The notes under the pieces: generated by a model
What the model saw: the letters and a program-made list of their open reading frames with translations, nothing else
What the model was told of the DNA's origin: nothing
The model's database searches: none
Source: Petrosia ficiformis
Lineage: Eukaryota; Porifera; Demospongiae; Haplosclerida; Petrosiidae
Direction: 5' to 3'
Assembly: GCA_947044365.1 (NCBI GenBank)
Contig: OX345636.1
Location: 47,656,896-47,720,895 of the forward strand
DNA length: 64,000 bases
Translations under genes and position numbers: made by a program
Shown: in pieces, positions 1-10,944 of the stretch
Numbering within the stretch: position 1 is the stretch's first letter
Layout of the letters: every line of letters starts with the position of its first letter

Positions 1-759
1 AGATGATAGATAGTTGGGGACACCATATTAACTTGTAAAGGGAGTACATGTAGTTGAGCTGGACAAATAATAACATTGGGACTACAAATCACAACATTGG
101 GACCAACAGACATGAAATTATACCAGGATTGAAATAAGATAGACTTTTCTAAAACATTTCGGTTATAAAGTTATGACAATTTTCACCACTTTCTGAAGAG
201 TACTGGTAGTACATGGATACACAACTCATCTGCCAAATCACACTTGTGGCAAGGGTTCTGCACTGTGAGTGCATTCATTGATAATGTAATAACGAGCGCC
301 GTCGGGACGGGACCCTCACCTATGTGGCAAAGTAATACAAAGCACTACAATTGTTTTCAAAATATAATAAAGTTTGTGTATGAAACAAACAATACTTTTT
401 TTACATGGAATACACATAAATTTGAAAAACATTTATGGGGATTAAAACTGTTATAACTTTATATCCTAAAAGACAAAATAAGAATATCAATGAAAGAAAT
501 GTATATATGTATAATTATCTTACATATTATTCTCTGTTTTCCTTCGAAAAACAATGAAAAAGTTCTCAAGTCTATCTCTAAAGTCTCCAATGTGTGAAAA
601 CGTATTGAAAAATGTATATATATCTGACATCTTATTCTCTGAAGTCTCCAACGTGTCTCAACGTGTGAAAACTATTACGTGTTTAGCATTCACGTGCACA
701 AGACCATGCCTGTAGGTGGAGCTAAGTAGCTTGCATCAATGGTGGTGTAGTATAGTAGT
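1..759. other. intergenic flank, no gene seen
   Basis: No open frame here looks like a protein. The stretch is AT-rich single-copy-looking DNA leading up to the left target duplication (TATAGTAGT, 751-759) of the first USP-carrying element. Similar simple sequence resumes after the element at 2794. Confidence 0.5.
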
Positions 760-1035
760 GACAGCCATTAGCCGGAGAAAGTTATCCAATTAATTGAGTG
801 GGCAATATTGGGCGTGGTTAGTCTATGCCGTTTATTGTACCGTTAGTGAATAGTGAGTCTATACCTGTTTATTGTGGTGTGTGAGTCTATACCTGTTTTA
901 TTTGTGTGTATGAAGGTATTATATAGCAATAAAATTATATTTTAAAACTTTACAATTACCATTTGCTGTTAATTACCATTTACTGTTATATTGTGGCTAA
1001 AAGGTGTATCAAGGTATTAGCATCATTATATATAA

Positions 1036-1081
<46 letters not shown>

Positions 1082-2784
1082 TTTTTAAAACTTTACATAA
1101 CAGTACTCAAGGTGTATCAAGGTATTAGCATCATTGTAATAATTATGTTTTAAAACTACATAACAGTACTAAATTACAAAATACTCAATTCTGATGACAA
1201 AAATGACAAGTATAATGAGTTGGTATTGTAGTCAGCTTTGGTATTGTGCATGAAAGGTGAATCCACAAAAGGCATAAATCACATTGAATCCATTCTATTA
1301 TTCCTGTAGCATTTTTATCCTCTTTAAGACAACTACCTCAATATCTAGGATGTTCTTTTTCAAGAGTTATTTTAACTTCTTGTAGTTGTGCTGAAGAAGG
1401 TTTTGAAAGAGTGGTACTTGTATTATAATTTGTTCGTCGTTTCTTTGTGGAGAAGAATTTTATCAGGTAGTAAGCATCTTCAAGACTTTTACAATGTGAA
1501 GCAAGTATGTCTAACTTGTGCAGTTTAGAAAGAAATGAATTCTTGCCCGATGTCGAAGTTTGATTCCAATCTCTGTGAGATAGCACATGATTAAAATAAT
1601 CATAGTTAGTGATTTCTGGATTATCGCTTGATTGCTGGGGTGAAATGTACATGTATACATAATTAGTGCATACTGTTCTGTGTATATGTATACATATATA
1701 CATATTTACATATATACATATACATGTACTTGTACATATATACCTTCCACATTTGTAGTCGGAAAGCATTTCTGACTTATATATTTCATCCAAAACCAAG
1801 TCCTGTAAGTGGACGTTCTTATTTTCCTGAAATTGTATTGTATTCATCAGTTTGTCTACACTTAGAAGAATATACTCACATCTATTTTGATTTCAAATAC
1901 ACTTGAAATCTGTCTACTGCTAGTACTTTCATTGCAACGACTACATAAAACTATACAATATTAACAGTAATTTGCACCTATTTCTGTAACTGTAGAGAAA
2001 CAGGCTTGCTTCACAATCTTCTTTGTCATACATACTAATTAATGTAACTACTTGTGAAAAATTGATTATTGAAGGTCACAGGAAAGGTTAGTCTTTACAC
2101 AACATGCATTGTAATTTATGACACAAGTATCTTACTCCATAGTAGTTGTTTCGATTAGCCTATTGATAAGTTGTATATAGTATTCATGAGCGTCATCGTA
2201 TTGACCAGGAATAAACGATTCATGTGTTTCTATTGAAATACTGTGTTCTTGTGTAGTCAAATCATTAATTATCACTTTTACCTCTTAGAATTTCAACTAT
2301 TGGCTCGGTTGGAAGTGTTTTTGTCACACTGCTGTACTTAGATGTGGCACATAATTCTTCAATCATTTTTGCTAAACATGTTCCTGTGTTTTAATGTAAA
2401 AACAGTTACTTCATTTCTTATAATTATACTTATAATGATTCTATATATATATATGTATATAATATATATAATTATATATATATATATATAATTTGTAAGA
2501 AGATTACCTGATTTTTTGCATGTTTCACAATTGTCACGACCTTTACTCAGTTGAAACAACTCGAAGAAAATAGGATGATTTAGAAGACATTGCAGTACGC
2601 TACTAGAATAGCAATTGTTTGCTGTGTTCAAGATACCGGGAGGTTGTAATGCAGTGATGTTGTAGAGCGTCATTGCGTGAATATATTCAGCGTTAATATT
2701 TTAATAATGTTTAATGCAATGCGCATGTGTAAGTTGTAACACCCACCCAACTAATTGGATAACTTTCTCCGGCTAATGGCTGTC
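760..2784 (-). mobile_element. 2,025-bp TIR transposon carrying a USP-PHD gene, copy 1
   Basis: The two ends are inverted repeats beginning GACAGCCATTAGCCGGAG; about 43 bp pair with two mismatches. The element is flanked by a perfect 9-bp direct repeat, TATAGTAGT, at 751-759 and 2785-2793. A second copy of exactly the same length lies inverted at 34914-36938, and the two encode identical peptides, so at least one insertion is recent. The only coding content is a USP-like gene with a PHD-like tail, read on the minus strand here. I see no transposase, so it is probably non-autonomous. A 9-bp duplication is compatible with Mutator-like or Academ-H-like mobilisation; the family is not settled by sequence reading alone. 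Confidence 0.93.
1185..2673 (-). pseudogene. USP-like deubiquitinase with PHD-like C-terminus inside the transposon, copy 1
   Basis: Multi-exon reading on the minus strand, identical to the plus-strand copy at 35025-36513. Exon 1 holds the USP Cys box: G-x2-N-x3-N-C-Y-x2-S-x-L-Q with Cys21 as the expected nucleophile. A later exon holds GQYDDAHEYY, the form of the USP QQDAxEF box. Another has the zinc-ribbon-like segment ending DYKCGR. The final part carries WIQCDLCLLWIHLSC and YTCHFC, a PHD-type pattern. Breaks: one extra A in an A-run before the QYDDAHEYY part (or a 34-nt intron), and TGA where the first Cys of the PHD finger is expected. The His box was not identified. Whether it is expressed is unknown. 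Confidence 0.72.
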
Positions 2785-3059
2785 TATAGTAGTAGCAACC
2801 ATTACCTCGATTGAAGTGTTTCTTGGCTAGCGGCAGGCCATGAAACAGGATAACTTGTGTTTGTGTGTCCATATATACTCTCGTTATTGCCCTCGTTTCA
2901 TCTTAAAGTCGTGAAACGGTAACTGTGAGTTATAAAAATTGTCATAACTTTAGAACCAAAAGGTTTTAGAAGATTTCCTACGTTATTTTTTTTCCTTGTA
3001 TAATTTGAAGTCTACCAGTACCCCGTTTGAAATGTCAATGTTTTTATTTTTGCTAACAC

Positions 3060-3490
3060 ACACAGACACAGACAAAACGATTACCGTACCCTTCCGCCTA
3101 CGCTACGCGGCGAGGGTAATGACATACATGTAATAATAATCCTGTCTATTAGATATCCAAAGAAGCAGAATAACATTTTAATAATGACATACATGTAATT
3201 ATAATCCAATTTTACTTATCCTTATCCTGTCTATTAGATATCCAAAGAAGCAGAATAACATTTTAATTAAAACATTTTAGGTTTCCAAACGCAGAAATAA
3301 AATTTTTGAAATAACTAATTTATTGGTTAGCACGGCAAGGAATAGTGGAATTTGTAGTTTAATTGGTCATGTAGGTTGATATGACTGCATAGTGATATAT
3401 TTGTAATTATAATCCCATTTCAGTTATCCTTATTCTGTATAATAGATCGATGTATATACAAAGAAGCAGAATAAATATTTTAATTATATC
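3060..3490. repeat. short tandem/dispersed repeat blocks
   Basis: A block ending in CAAAGAAGCAGAATAACATT occurs at about 3127-3180, again at 3180-3266 and, more diverged, at 3400-3490. It is preceded at 3085-3118 by a GC-rich tail (ACGCTACGCGGCGAGGG) that looks like the end of an old element. No coding content. Confidence 0.55.
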
Positions 3491-3713
3491 CTTGTAGGAT
3501 TCCAAACCTTGTTTGCGTGTCTAATATGAGATATAAGGCCATAATATAATTGGCTCATAACAATATGTATGACCAATTAGATGTATTCTTAACCAATAAA
3601 TTTGTTACATCTCCCACACATCACATGATTAGTCATGACATTCAATATAATCAACTGCAAATCACTTCATGCTGAGTTTCTGATTTATTACAAGTATAAC
3701 TTCAAAGCTTTTG

Positions 3714-6700
3714 ATGCTGAAGATGAGAGTATTCATATCTATTGCTGCTGCGTTTGTCATCTGTACTATTAATATTCAGTGTATAGATACAGCTGAGTAT
3801 TATGTTTCATCTAATGGAACACTCTGTCCTGATAATACCATCTGTCATAATCTGTCTTTCTACATCTTCCAATATGATCGGTACTTCACCAATGACACAG
3901 TTTTCAACTTCCTGGAAGGGACACATGTGCTGGAACATCAGCAGTTGCTACTACCTGGATTACAAAATGTAACCTTAAATGGTGTGGGTAACATAGAACA
4001 AAGATTTGTAAGTCAATCTACAGTTATTTTATCATGTAATGCAGGAATTGGCGGAGTGGTATTTCTTAGTTGCACAAATATCACTATAAAAGGGATTACA
4101 ATCAACAATTGCAATACTAATACTAACTATGATCTCTTTGATAAACCTTTATATGCTTCTTTAGCCATCTATAACTCTTCCAATATCAATATGGAGATTG
4201 TATCCATTCAAAATAGTAGTCAATATGGTTTAGTTATGGTTAATGTTTTGAACATGACTATCACAAAGTGCTCATTTGCTCGTAATGCATACGCATATAA
4301 CAGTATTAATATAAGGGCAGTTTTTCTTGACTATATGACTACAACAAAAAAATGGAATATTTTACTTCAAGACTCCAACATTACTTCAAGCGTGGGTGGA
4401 CTGTTTACTGAATTCTTGCAGAAAGAATACACTGTGAATTTCAATCTTCAAGGAGTAAAATTTATCAACAATATTAACAATATGTTTTTCTTATCAACTC
4501 CATCATGTAAATATAATCTACAATTGAATGAAGTTGTAAGTAGTGGTGCCCATGTCAGTTTGCAATCGTATCAGCATAACTGTTTATCAAATAGCAAACC
4601 AACTATAAAGATAACTAACAGTATTTTTGAATACAATTATGGAGATACATTTACTTTGTTATTGCAAACAGGGATAGTTAGTATTGAGTCAACAAGATTT
4701 ATTGCAAATAGTGGCTTTTCAATGCTATATATTGCACAGCAAAGGAAAAGATTTGATGCAAGCTGTTTCACATTAAAAGTAAAACTTTTCAATGTCACAT
4801 TCAAAGATAACAAGATTACTGAAACATTATCTTTAGAAACTGAAGAAAAGGTTATAGCTACTATCAATGATATAAATGACGTAATGATGACAAACTGTAC
4901 TTTTGCTGATAATGATGGATCTGGTTTGCTAATACACAACTCTTATGTCACTTTTACCGGCAGCAACATTTTTATTAACAATACAGGTATTGATGGAGGA
5001 GCAATGTTATTGATGAACAATGCACTTATGCTTTTACAGAACGATACAAATATTTCATTTATTAATAACCATGCAACAAAAATGGGAGGTGCAATATATG
5101 TTGCACATGTATATCATACATATTATTGTTTTTATCAGCTTTCAGAACCTATGGTTGAACCAATTAGAAAATACTTTCATTTTCAAAATAATACAGCCAA
5201 TATAGCAGGCTCAGCAGTTTATGGTGGTATAATTTCTGATTGTGATTCAGGTGAATTTAATCATTATATTCCTTTAGAGGGTATAAGTACTTTCGTTGAT
5301 CAAACAGGATACTCTGTAATATCATCCAATGCACGTCGTATTTGTTTTTGCGAGAAGAATGTTCCAAATTTTTCCGAAACAGAAAAACATTTTACAATTT
5401 CACCAGGATTCAGTTTTAATTTCACTGTCACAGCTGTTGGAAACAGAAATGGTACAACACCTGGCTTTGTACAGGTTAGAGATGATAGTGCTATTCACCC
5501 TATAACAAATTTTACTATTTCAGCTAAATGTATGCCCCCTATAACCCACTCAGTTCAGGTAACTAATTCCAGTTTAAGTACTATTGATATATATGTCACC
5601 TTAGGTGATTTTGAGTCAAACACACTACCTAATATTTTACTTGTTAGAGTGGACATAGAACCATGTCCAGCTGGTTTCTATCTTTCTAATGTAACCAGAG
5701 TTTGTGAATGTATCGAAGAAATTTCCTTAGTAGCAAACTGTGATTCATCAACAGGTACCATTGAGAGATCAGGTAGTTTATGGATATCATATGATAGTGA
5801 ATACAATTGTACAATTGTTGTTGATCAACAATGTCCATTTGATTATTGCAACTTCTCTACAGTCAACTTCACTTTAACCAAACCAAATGATCAATGTTCC
5901 TTCAACAGAAAAGGTCAACTTTGTGGTGGATGTGAAGAACATTTCAGTGTAGTTTTTGGATCCAACAAGTGCAAGGAATGCAACAGCAATTTATACATAC
6001 TATTAATCATCCCTTTTGCTTCAGCTGGCATTATTCTAGTTGTGTTTCTTCTTATTTTGAACCTGACTGTATCTGTTGGTACTATCAATGGACTAATATT
6101 CTATGCTAACATTGTAAAGTTATATGAACATCAATTCCCTACAGAGCCAATCCCTTTCCTCAGCCAGTTTATATCATGGATTAATCTTGACTTAGGAATT
6201 GAGACATGTTTCTACAAAGGCATGAATGCATGTGAGAAAACTGGACTCCAGTTTATCTTCCCATTCTACTTGTGGTTTATCATTGGTTTGATAATACTAC
6301 TTGCTAGATATTTCTCTAAAATAACTAAATTGGTTGGGAATAATGCAACTCCTGTTCTTGCTACTCTACTTCTCCTATCATATACTAAACTATTGCGTAC
6401 AGTAATTCTGATTCTGTCGACAACTCACATTTCGTGTAAAGGAAATCCACATGTTGTCTACTGGTTCATTGATGCTAATATAGCCTATTTTAGATCTTGC
6501 CATCTGCCCCTGTTCATTACAGCAGTTATTGTACTAATTCTCCTGGTGGTGCCATACACTCTATTTCTTCTTCTCTTTCCATTATTAGAATTTTCTAATG
6601 ATCAATATCGTAGTAAGTTGTCATTTTTGATAAAATTTAAACCATTCTTTGATGCTTATGGAGGTCCTTATAATGACAAATTTCGTTTCTGGCCTGGCAT

Positions 6701-7211
6701 ATTGCTACTAGCCAGAGTTGTGTTAGCATTATCAGTAGGGTTGAGTGATAAATTTGGACCTGCCTTTGGCTGCTTAATAGCAATTGCAGTCATTCTTATC
6801 ATAACCTTGAGTTATGTTAAAGTGTACACTAGTATATACATTTATGTTCTTGATATCTGGTTTATGTTAAGTTTAATGATAATGGCATACATCATACAAG
6901 AGAATGTAAGTAGTGAACTGTCCTCCTCAAACGAAGTTGAGTATAGACTAATTATTATATTAAATTTTAGTCTAACTTTCGTCATATTCTGTGGAATCAT
7001 ATTCTATCATGTATACACACATTCTGTTATTGGGCAGGATATTCTACAGAAATGGTATGCAAAAATAATCAGCTACAAAAAGACAAACTTACAATCTCAG
7101 AGAGTCGAACAACTACCTGATGTTTCGGAAGAAAATATGCAAGATAATGTACCATCTACTGATTGTTATACTGAGCTACGTGAGCCATTGCTGGGAGACC
7201 CTTTTCTATAA
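3714..7211 (+). CDS. secreted/membrane beta-helix protein with about eight TM helices
   Basis: Single-exon gene of 1,165 codons. I start at ATG 3714; an upstream TTG extends the frame by one codon only. Residues 1-26 form a signal peptide. Residues about 80-530 are Asn-rich with many repeated N-T/F-x-N-N motifs, as in right-handed parallel beta-helix proteins (Pmp-like). A Cys-rich segment at about 655-760 includes CPAGFY and QLCGGCEEHF. From about residue 760 to 1120 there are roughly eight hydrophobic helices, then a short polar tail. Many N-glycosylation sequons support an extracellular N-terminus. Related multi-TM beta-helix proteins are expanded in sponges and cnidarians as uncharacterised proteins; ligand and function are unknown. 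An AATAAA-type signal lies near 7434. Confidence 0.9.
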   Translation: MLKMRVFISIAAAFVICTINIQCIDTAEYYVSSNGTLCPDNTICHNLSFYIFQYDRYFTNDTVFNFLEGTHVLEHQQLLLPGLQNVTLNGVGNIEQRFVSQSTVILSCNAGIGGVVFLSCTNITIKGITINNCNTNTNYDLFDKPLYASLAIYNSSNINMEIVSIQNSSQYGLVMVNVLNMTITKCSFARNAYAYNSINIRAVFLDYMTTTKKWNILLQDSNITSSVGGLFTEFLQKEYTVNFNLQGVKFINNINNMFFLSTPSCKYNLQLNEVVSSGAHVSLQSYQHNCLSNSKPTIKITNSIFEYNYGDTFTLLLQTGIVSIESTRFIANSGFSMLYIAQQRKRFDASCFTLKVKLFNVTFKDNKITETLSLETEEKVIATINDINDVMMTNCTFADNDGSGLLIHNSYVTFTGSNIFINNTGIDGGAMLLMNNALMLLQNDTNISFINNHATKMGGAIYVAHVYHTYYCFYQLSEPMVEPIRKYFHFQNNTANIAGSAVYGGIISDCDSGEFNHYIPLEGISTFVDQTGYSVISSNARRICFCEKNVPNFSETEKHFTISPGFSFNFTVTAVGNRNGTTPGFVQVRDDSAIHPITNFTISAKCMPPITHSVQVTNSSLSTIDIYVTLGDFESNTLPNILLVRVDIEPCPAGFYLSNVTRVCECIEEISLVANCDSSTGTIERSGSLWISYDSEYNCTIVVDQQCPFDYCNFSTVNFTLTKPNDQCSFNRKGQLCGGCEEHFSVVFGSNKCKECNSNLYILLIIPFASAGIILVVFLLILNLTVSVGTINGLIFYANIVKLYEHQFPTEPIPFLSQFISWINLDLGIETCFYKGMNACEKTGLQFIFPFYLWFIIGLIILLARYFSKITKLVGNNATPVLATLLLLSYTKLLRTVILILSTTHISCKGNPHVVYWFIDANIAYFRSCHLPLFITAVIVLILLVVPYTLFLLLFPLLEFSNDQYRSKLSFLIKFKPFFDAYGGPYNDKFRFWPGILLLARVVLALSVGLSDKFGPAFGCLIAIAVILIITLSYVKVYTSIYIYVLDIWFMLSLMIMAYIIQENVSSELSSSNEVEYRLIIILNFSLTFVIFCGIIFYHVYTHSVIGQDILQKWYAKIISYKKTNLQSQRVEQLPDVSEENMQDNVPSTDCYTELREPLLGDPFL

Positions 7212-9160
7212 TAATTAATATTGAATACATAGCACTGATAGAGAGTTATGTTAGAGGTATATATTATTGTAATGCATAATTGTAATGTATAATTGCATTT
7301 TTTATTTGTCTGCTACTTATTAGAAATATGGTAGCTATACATGTTAGGGACATTGTTTTTTATTTGTGTGCTTATCAAGAAATGTGTATATAGTCATAAT
7401 TATTACTGTTGGTTGAATTATTTGTTGAGGTTTATAATAAAAAGACTATTATTTGTGATGAAACAGGCGAACATTTACAGTTGCCTTCTTCAACTTTAAG
7501 GATGGAATTATACAGACTTTAAAGTACAGTGTTGGTAATCACAGTAGTGCAGAGCTCTTGTTTCACAGATGTTACAACTCATGCATTGAATATATTTATT
7601 TATTCTTCTAACCTACTATCTCAGTAATTTTGATGTAATATTAGAGTGTTCTGTGTATGTAACCAGTGTTTTTCTCAGGGCCCAAAAAATCTTAAATTCC
7701 CCCAAATATATGTTTTATGAAGCATTCATTGATCTTGGTACCACACTTATGGAACCGCTATTCTCACATAGCATAGTATTCAAATATTGACAATATTAAG
7801 AATATATCTGAAAGGACGGTGTACTGAAAACAAACAAAAACTACAAAACTTTAAAGACGCACTAGAAAAAAATAAAAGCATTGACTGGACAATGTGAAGA
7901 GCATACATTATTGAGTTCTTTTATAATACATCTTTGATTGAATGTTAGACTCTAGTCACTCTGGGCTATTCCACATGGTTGTTACACTTTATTGATATAT
8001 ATATTCTCTAAATAATTTCCAGCAGGATTCATATATGTACCATTACTTCACTACAGCTTATAATTAAATTTGTATGTCCATTTCATTGGTGTAGGAACCA
8101 GGGGGTACAGCGGGTGTGTGCCTCCTCAATATTTAGTAAAGACTGTCATAAATAAACTCAGTGCTCCCCCACCTGTATTTATGACAACCAGCTTCCCACA
8201 TGATATTGCTCAGAATGGTATTCTAATTACATAGTGTTATGTAAACTGTCAAGTGTTTTTGCATGATTTCCATGACTCTATTTACAATTTATTAGTACAT
8301 TGTAAACTGTATGTGCTTAGTTGATTATATATACACAGTTTAAATGACATGCACTTATAATGATGTTTTTTAATCAAAATAATTATGTATTTTAAGCATA
8401 ACACAGGTTGTGTCTACATAACATTATACATTTTCTTTATTATTTCAGTAAGTATGTAGAATTTATATGCTAGTGAAAATCAAGATCGAAATAAAATGTG
8501 TACTAATTGAAAATGTCACAAAACTCTCAAGGAGGATAAAATTATTCAAGGTGTATTGATGTAGATAGAAGAATGACATAAACTCATTAACATTTTTGGG
8601 CCTTGGTGCTTTGCAATTGCATACAATATAGATATAGAATATAGAGTGCATTTCCCTTCAAAAAATGGCAGGCCTAGGGCGCAGTTGCTATTCCAAAGGT
8701 AACCTGTTTAGGTCCTGTTACTAACTTACGTACAACATTCTTCATTCAAGATGTTGGTATGCCTGGGTCATGTCAATTTTGAAAACAGTTGACCTCCTGT
8801 TAAGGTCACAAGCAGGTCCTCAGGCAGTCGTTGCTGATCAACCACCAGCATTGAGTTTATAATGACTGTATGTGCACAGTTTCCCATCTTACATCGCTAT
8901 AAAGCAAAAAACAAAGAGCTGTACTTATGTAGGGTTACGGTATATGGAAGTGGTTTGTTTAATTTTGGGTCCTACGTTAGGCTCCCAACCATGTTCACAT
9001 ACTTTTTGGGGTTTGACATCCCTATACATCTCCTTTCATTTGTATTGAAAATCTTTTTTATTATTCTTGTTTCCATTGCTTTTTTTTTCTGAATGATGTA
9101 AATATTTGTTTGGTGTAGCTATGTTATATACAAGAATAATAAAAAACATTTCCAATAAAA
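7212..9160. other. intergenic region without gene
   Basis: Beyond the 3' end of the preceding gene I find only short unsupported frames and AT-rich sequence. Nothing resembles a protein domain, tRNA or rRNA. Confidence 0.5.
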
Positions 9161-9229
9161 ATGAAAGAAGATGTAGGGATGTCAAAACCCAAAAAGCATG
9201 TGAACCAAAAATTTTTTGCGGCGCGCTTC

Positions 9230-10340
9230 GCGTGCTGCCACTGTATCATATCATTCATTCATAAAGTTTGTTCATCATTGAAGGTCAGTCTTTTATATAT
9301 ATTCACTATTCCAATGCTTAGCATAGTATTATACAATGTCTTTAATATTAATAAGTTTTATATTCATTATTATAAGAATGTATTTCCTCACAAATTTTAT
9401 TACTAAGCCATGTTATGTGTATGCGCAATTAAATACCACGTGACTTGATTAACTGAAATGGCGTCCGATTCGAGATAAATTCTTTGTAGTCGTTGAGACT
9501 GTCTTCTTTCATAGTATCTAAAGATATCATCTTGCTACTTTAAGACCAGACTTTTACTATGAATGCAGTGCTAGAATCAGTGTGATAGTTCAACAAACAA
9601 AAAAATGATTTGTCTGAAAAATGTTAGATTTTGCCAGTTTGGCCACCCGCCAGTTCTCTACCTTAGCGACAATTTTTGGCCATCTAGAAGGTGTTGGTAG
9701 TCATAAAAACACTAGATATGAATAGGTATGTGTGCATTAAAACGTACCTGTATATATTACCAGAGATTTCAGCTCATCACTTGCGTATGGGCGGCCATTT
9801 ATTTTCCGTGCCATCCCTACATAGAGTACTACTGTACTCTCTGATAATGATGAAATCATACAATCATAAAAGCAGTAAAGTTTGTTCACCAATGAAGGTC
9901 AGTCTTTTGTATATATATATATCAATTATTTATGAATTGATTATCATTCTCTTACAGATGATGTCTATTCTCTATTTCACTTACAGCGTCTGCAGTCCTA
10001 CAAGAAGTCACTGTGTCAGTATTCCCATGCTTATCATAGTATTATAATAGTTATTATTATACAATGGCTTTTATAATTATTGTATTCTTTATTATAAGAA
10101 TTTATTTGCTCACAAATCTTATTACTATGCTTATAATTCCGCAACAAGCACTTTTTCCGTTTCAGGTTCCGTGTTCTGAGGATACAATGCGCATGCGCAA
10201 TTAAATTCGATGTAGCTCAATACACTTATGAAAATGGCGGGTGGTCATAGTCATCTCGATACTTGTAGATCAGAATTTTACTATGAATGCGATTGGAATG
10301 GTGCAAGAGTCAGTGTGATAGTTCAACAAACAATAATGAC
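9230..10340. repeat. diverged repeat pair (about 9230-9605 and 9870-10340)
   Basis: Two blocks share long stretches: AAGTTTGTTCA(T/C)CA(T/A)TGAAGGTCAGTC near the start, a CTTA(G/T)CATAGTATTATA segment, and TCAGTGTGATAGTTCAACAA at the end. The second block contains about 110 extra bases with splice-like borders. Both lie just upstream of the LINE, and a GC-rich CGGCGCGCTTCGCG motif occurs near the first block and again in the hAT element at 10801. Probably two old copies of one non-autonomous element. Confidence 0.5.
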
Positions 10341-10546
10341 AATAATATTAGGCTTATAAAAGGGTTTTAACTCATAGTATATTTTAGTTATCAAAAACAA
10401 TTTGTATCTTGACCTACAAGAGTTTCTAAATACTCTTGTTCCATTATTGATCATATCTATTTGTCAGAGAATTTAGTCATGTTATCTTGTGAAATTCAAC
10501 CACCGATTAAGAATTCAGATCATAGTATATATTTCAATCTTGAGAA

Positions 10547-10871
10547 CAGTAGGGTAGCTACGCACGGGCACGTGCCCGTGCTACACAAACGAGTACTGAT
10601 TATAATGACTGATGAGCGTTTAGCTGTTCTTTCCACTGAGAGAGATATCACTGATGCTTTACTCTTGATGAAGTTGTGAGTGAATTTTCACAGAGTTGTC
10701 GACGAATCGTACTTGCTTTCAATAACTGCTTATAAATCAAATAAAACGAATTACCCAATATAGACACGCTCGTCATGAATATTAATAAAAGAACGTTTTT
10801 CGCGGCGCGCTTCGCGCGCCGATATTTTTTACTTGTGCCCGTGCAGTCAGATTTTTCTGGCTACGCCACTG
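10547..10871. mobile_element. 325-bp hAT-type MITE inserted in the LINE
   Basis: The ends are CAGTAGGGTAGCTA and TGGCTACGCCACTG, the classic hAT terminus CAGTGGCGTAGCCA with a few changes on the left. The 8-bp direct repeat CTTGAGAA flanks it at 10539-10546 and 10872-10879. Removing the element restores the LINE reading frame across the site. It contains a palindromic GCACGGGCACGTGCCCGTGC and a CGGCGCGCTTCGCGCGCCG hairpin. No coding capacity. Confidence 0.92.
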
Positions 10872-10944
10872 CTTGAGAATGCTTCTCCAGTCTCTAGAGC
10901 TGTCAGAAGAAAAGTTTGGTTAACAAAGCACAGCAGATAACACT

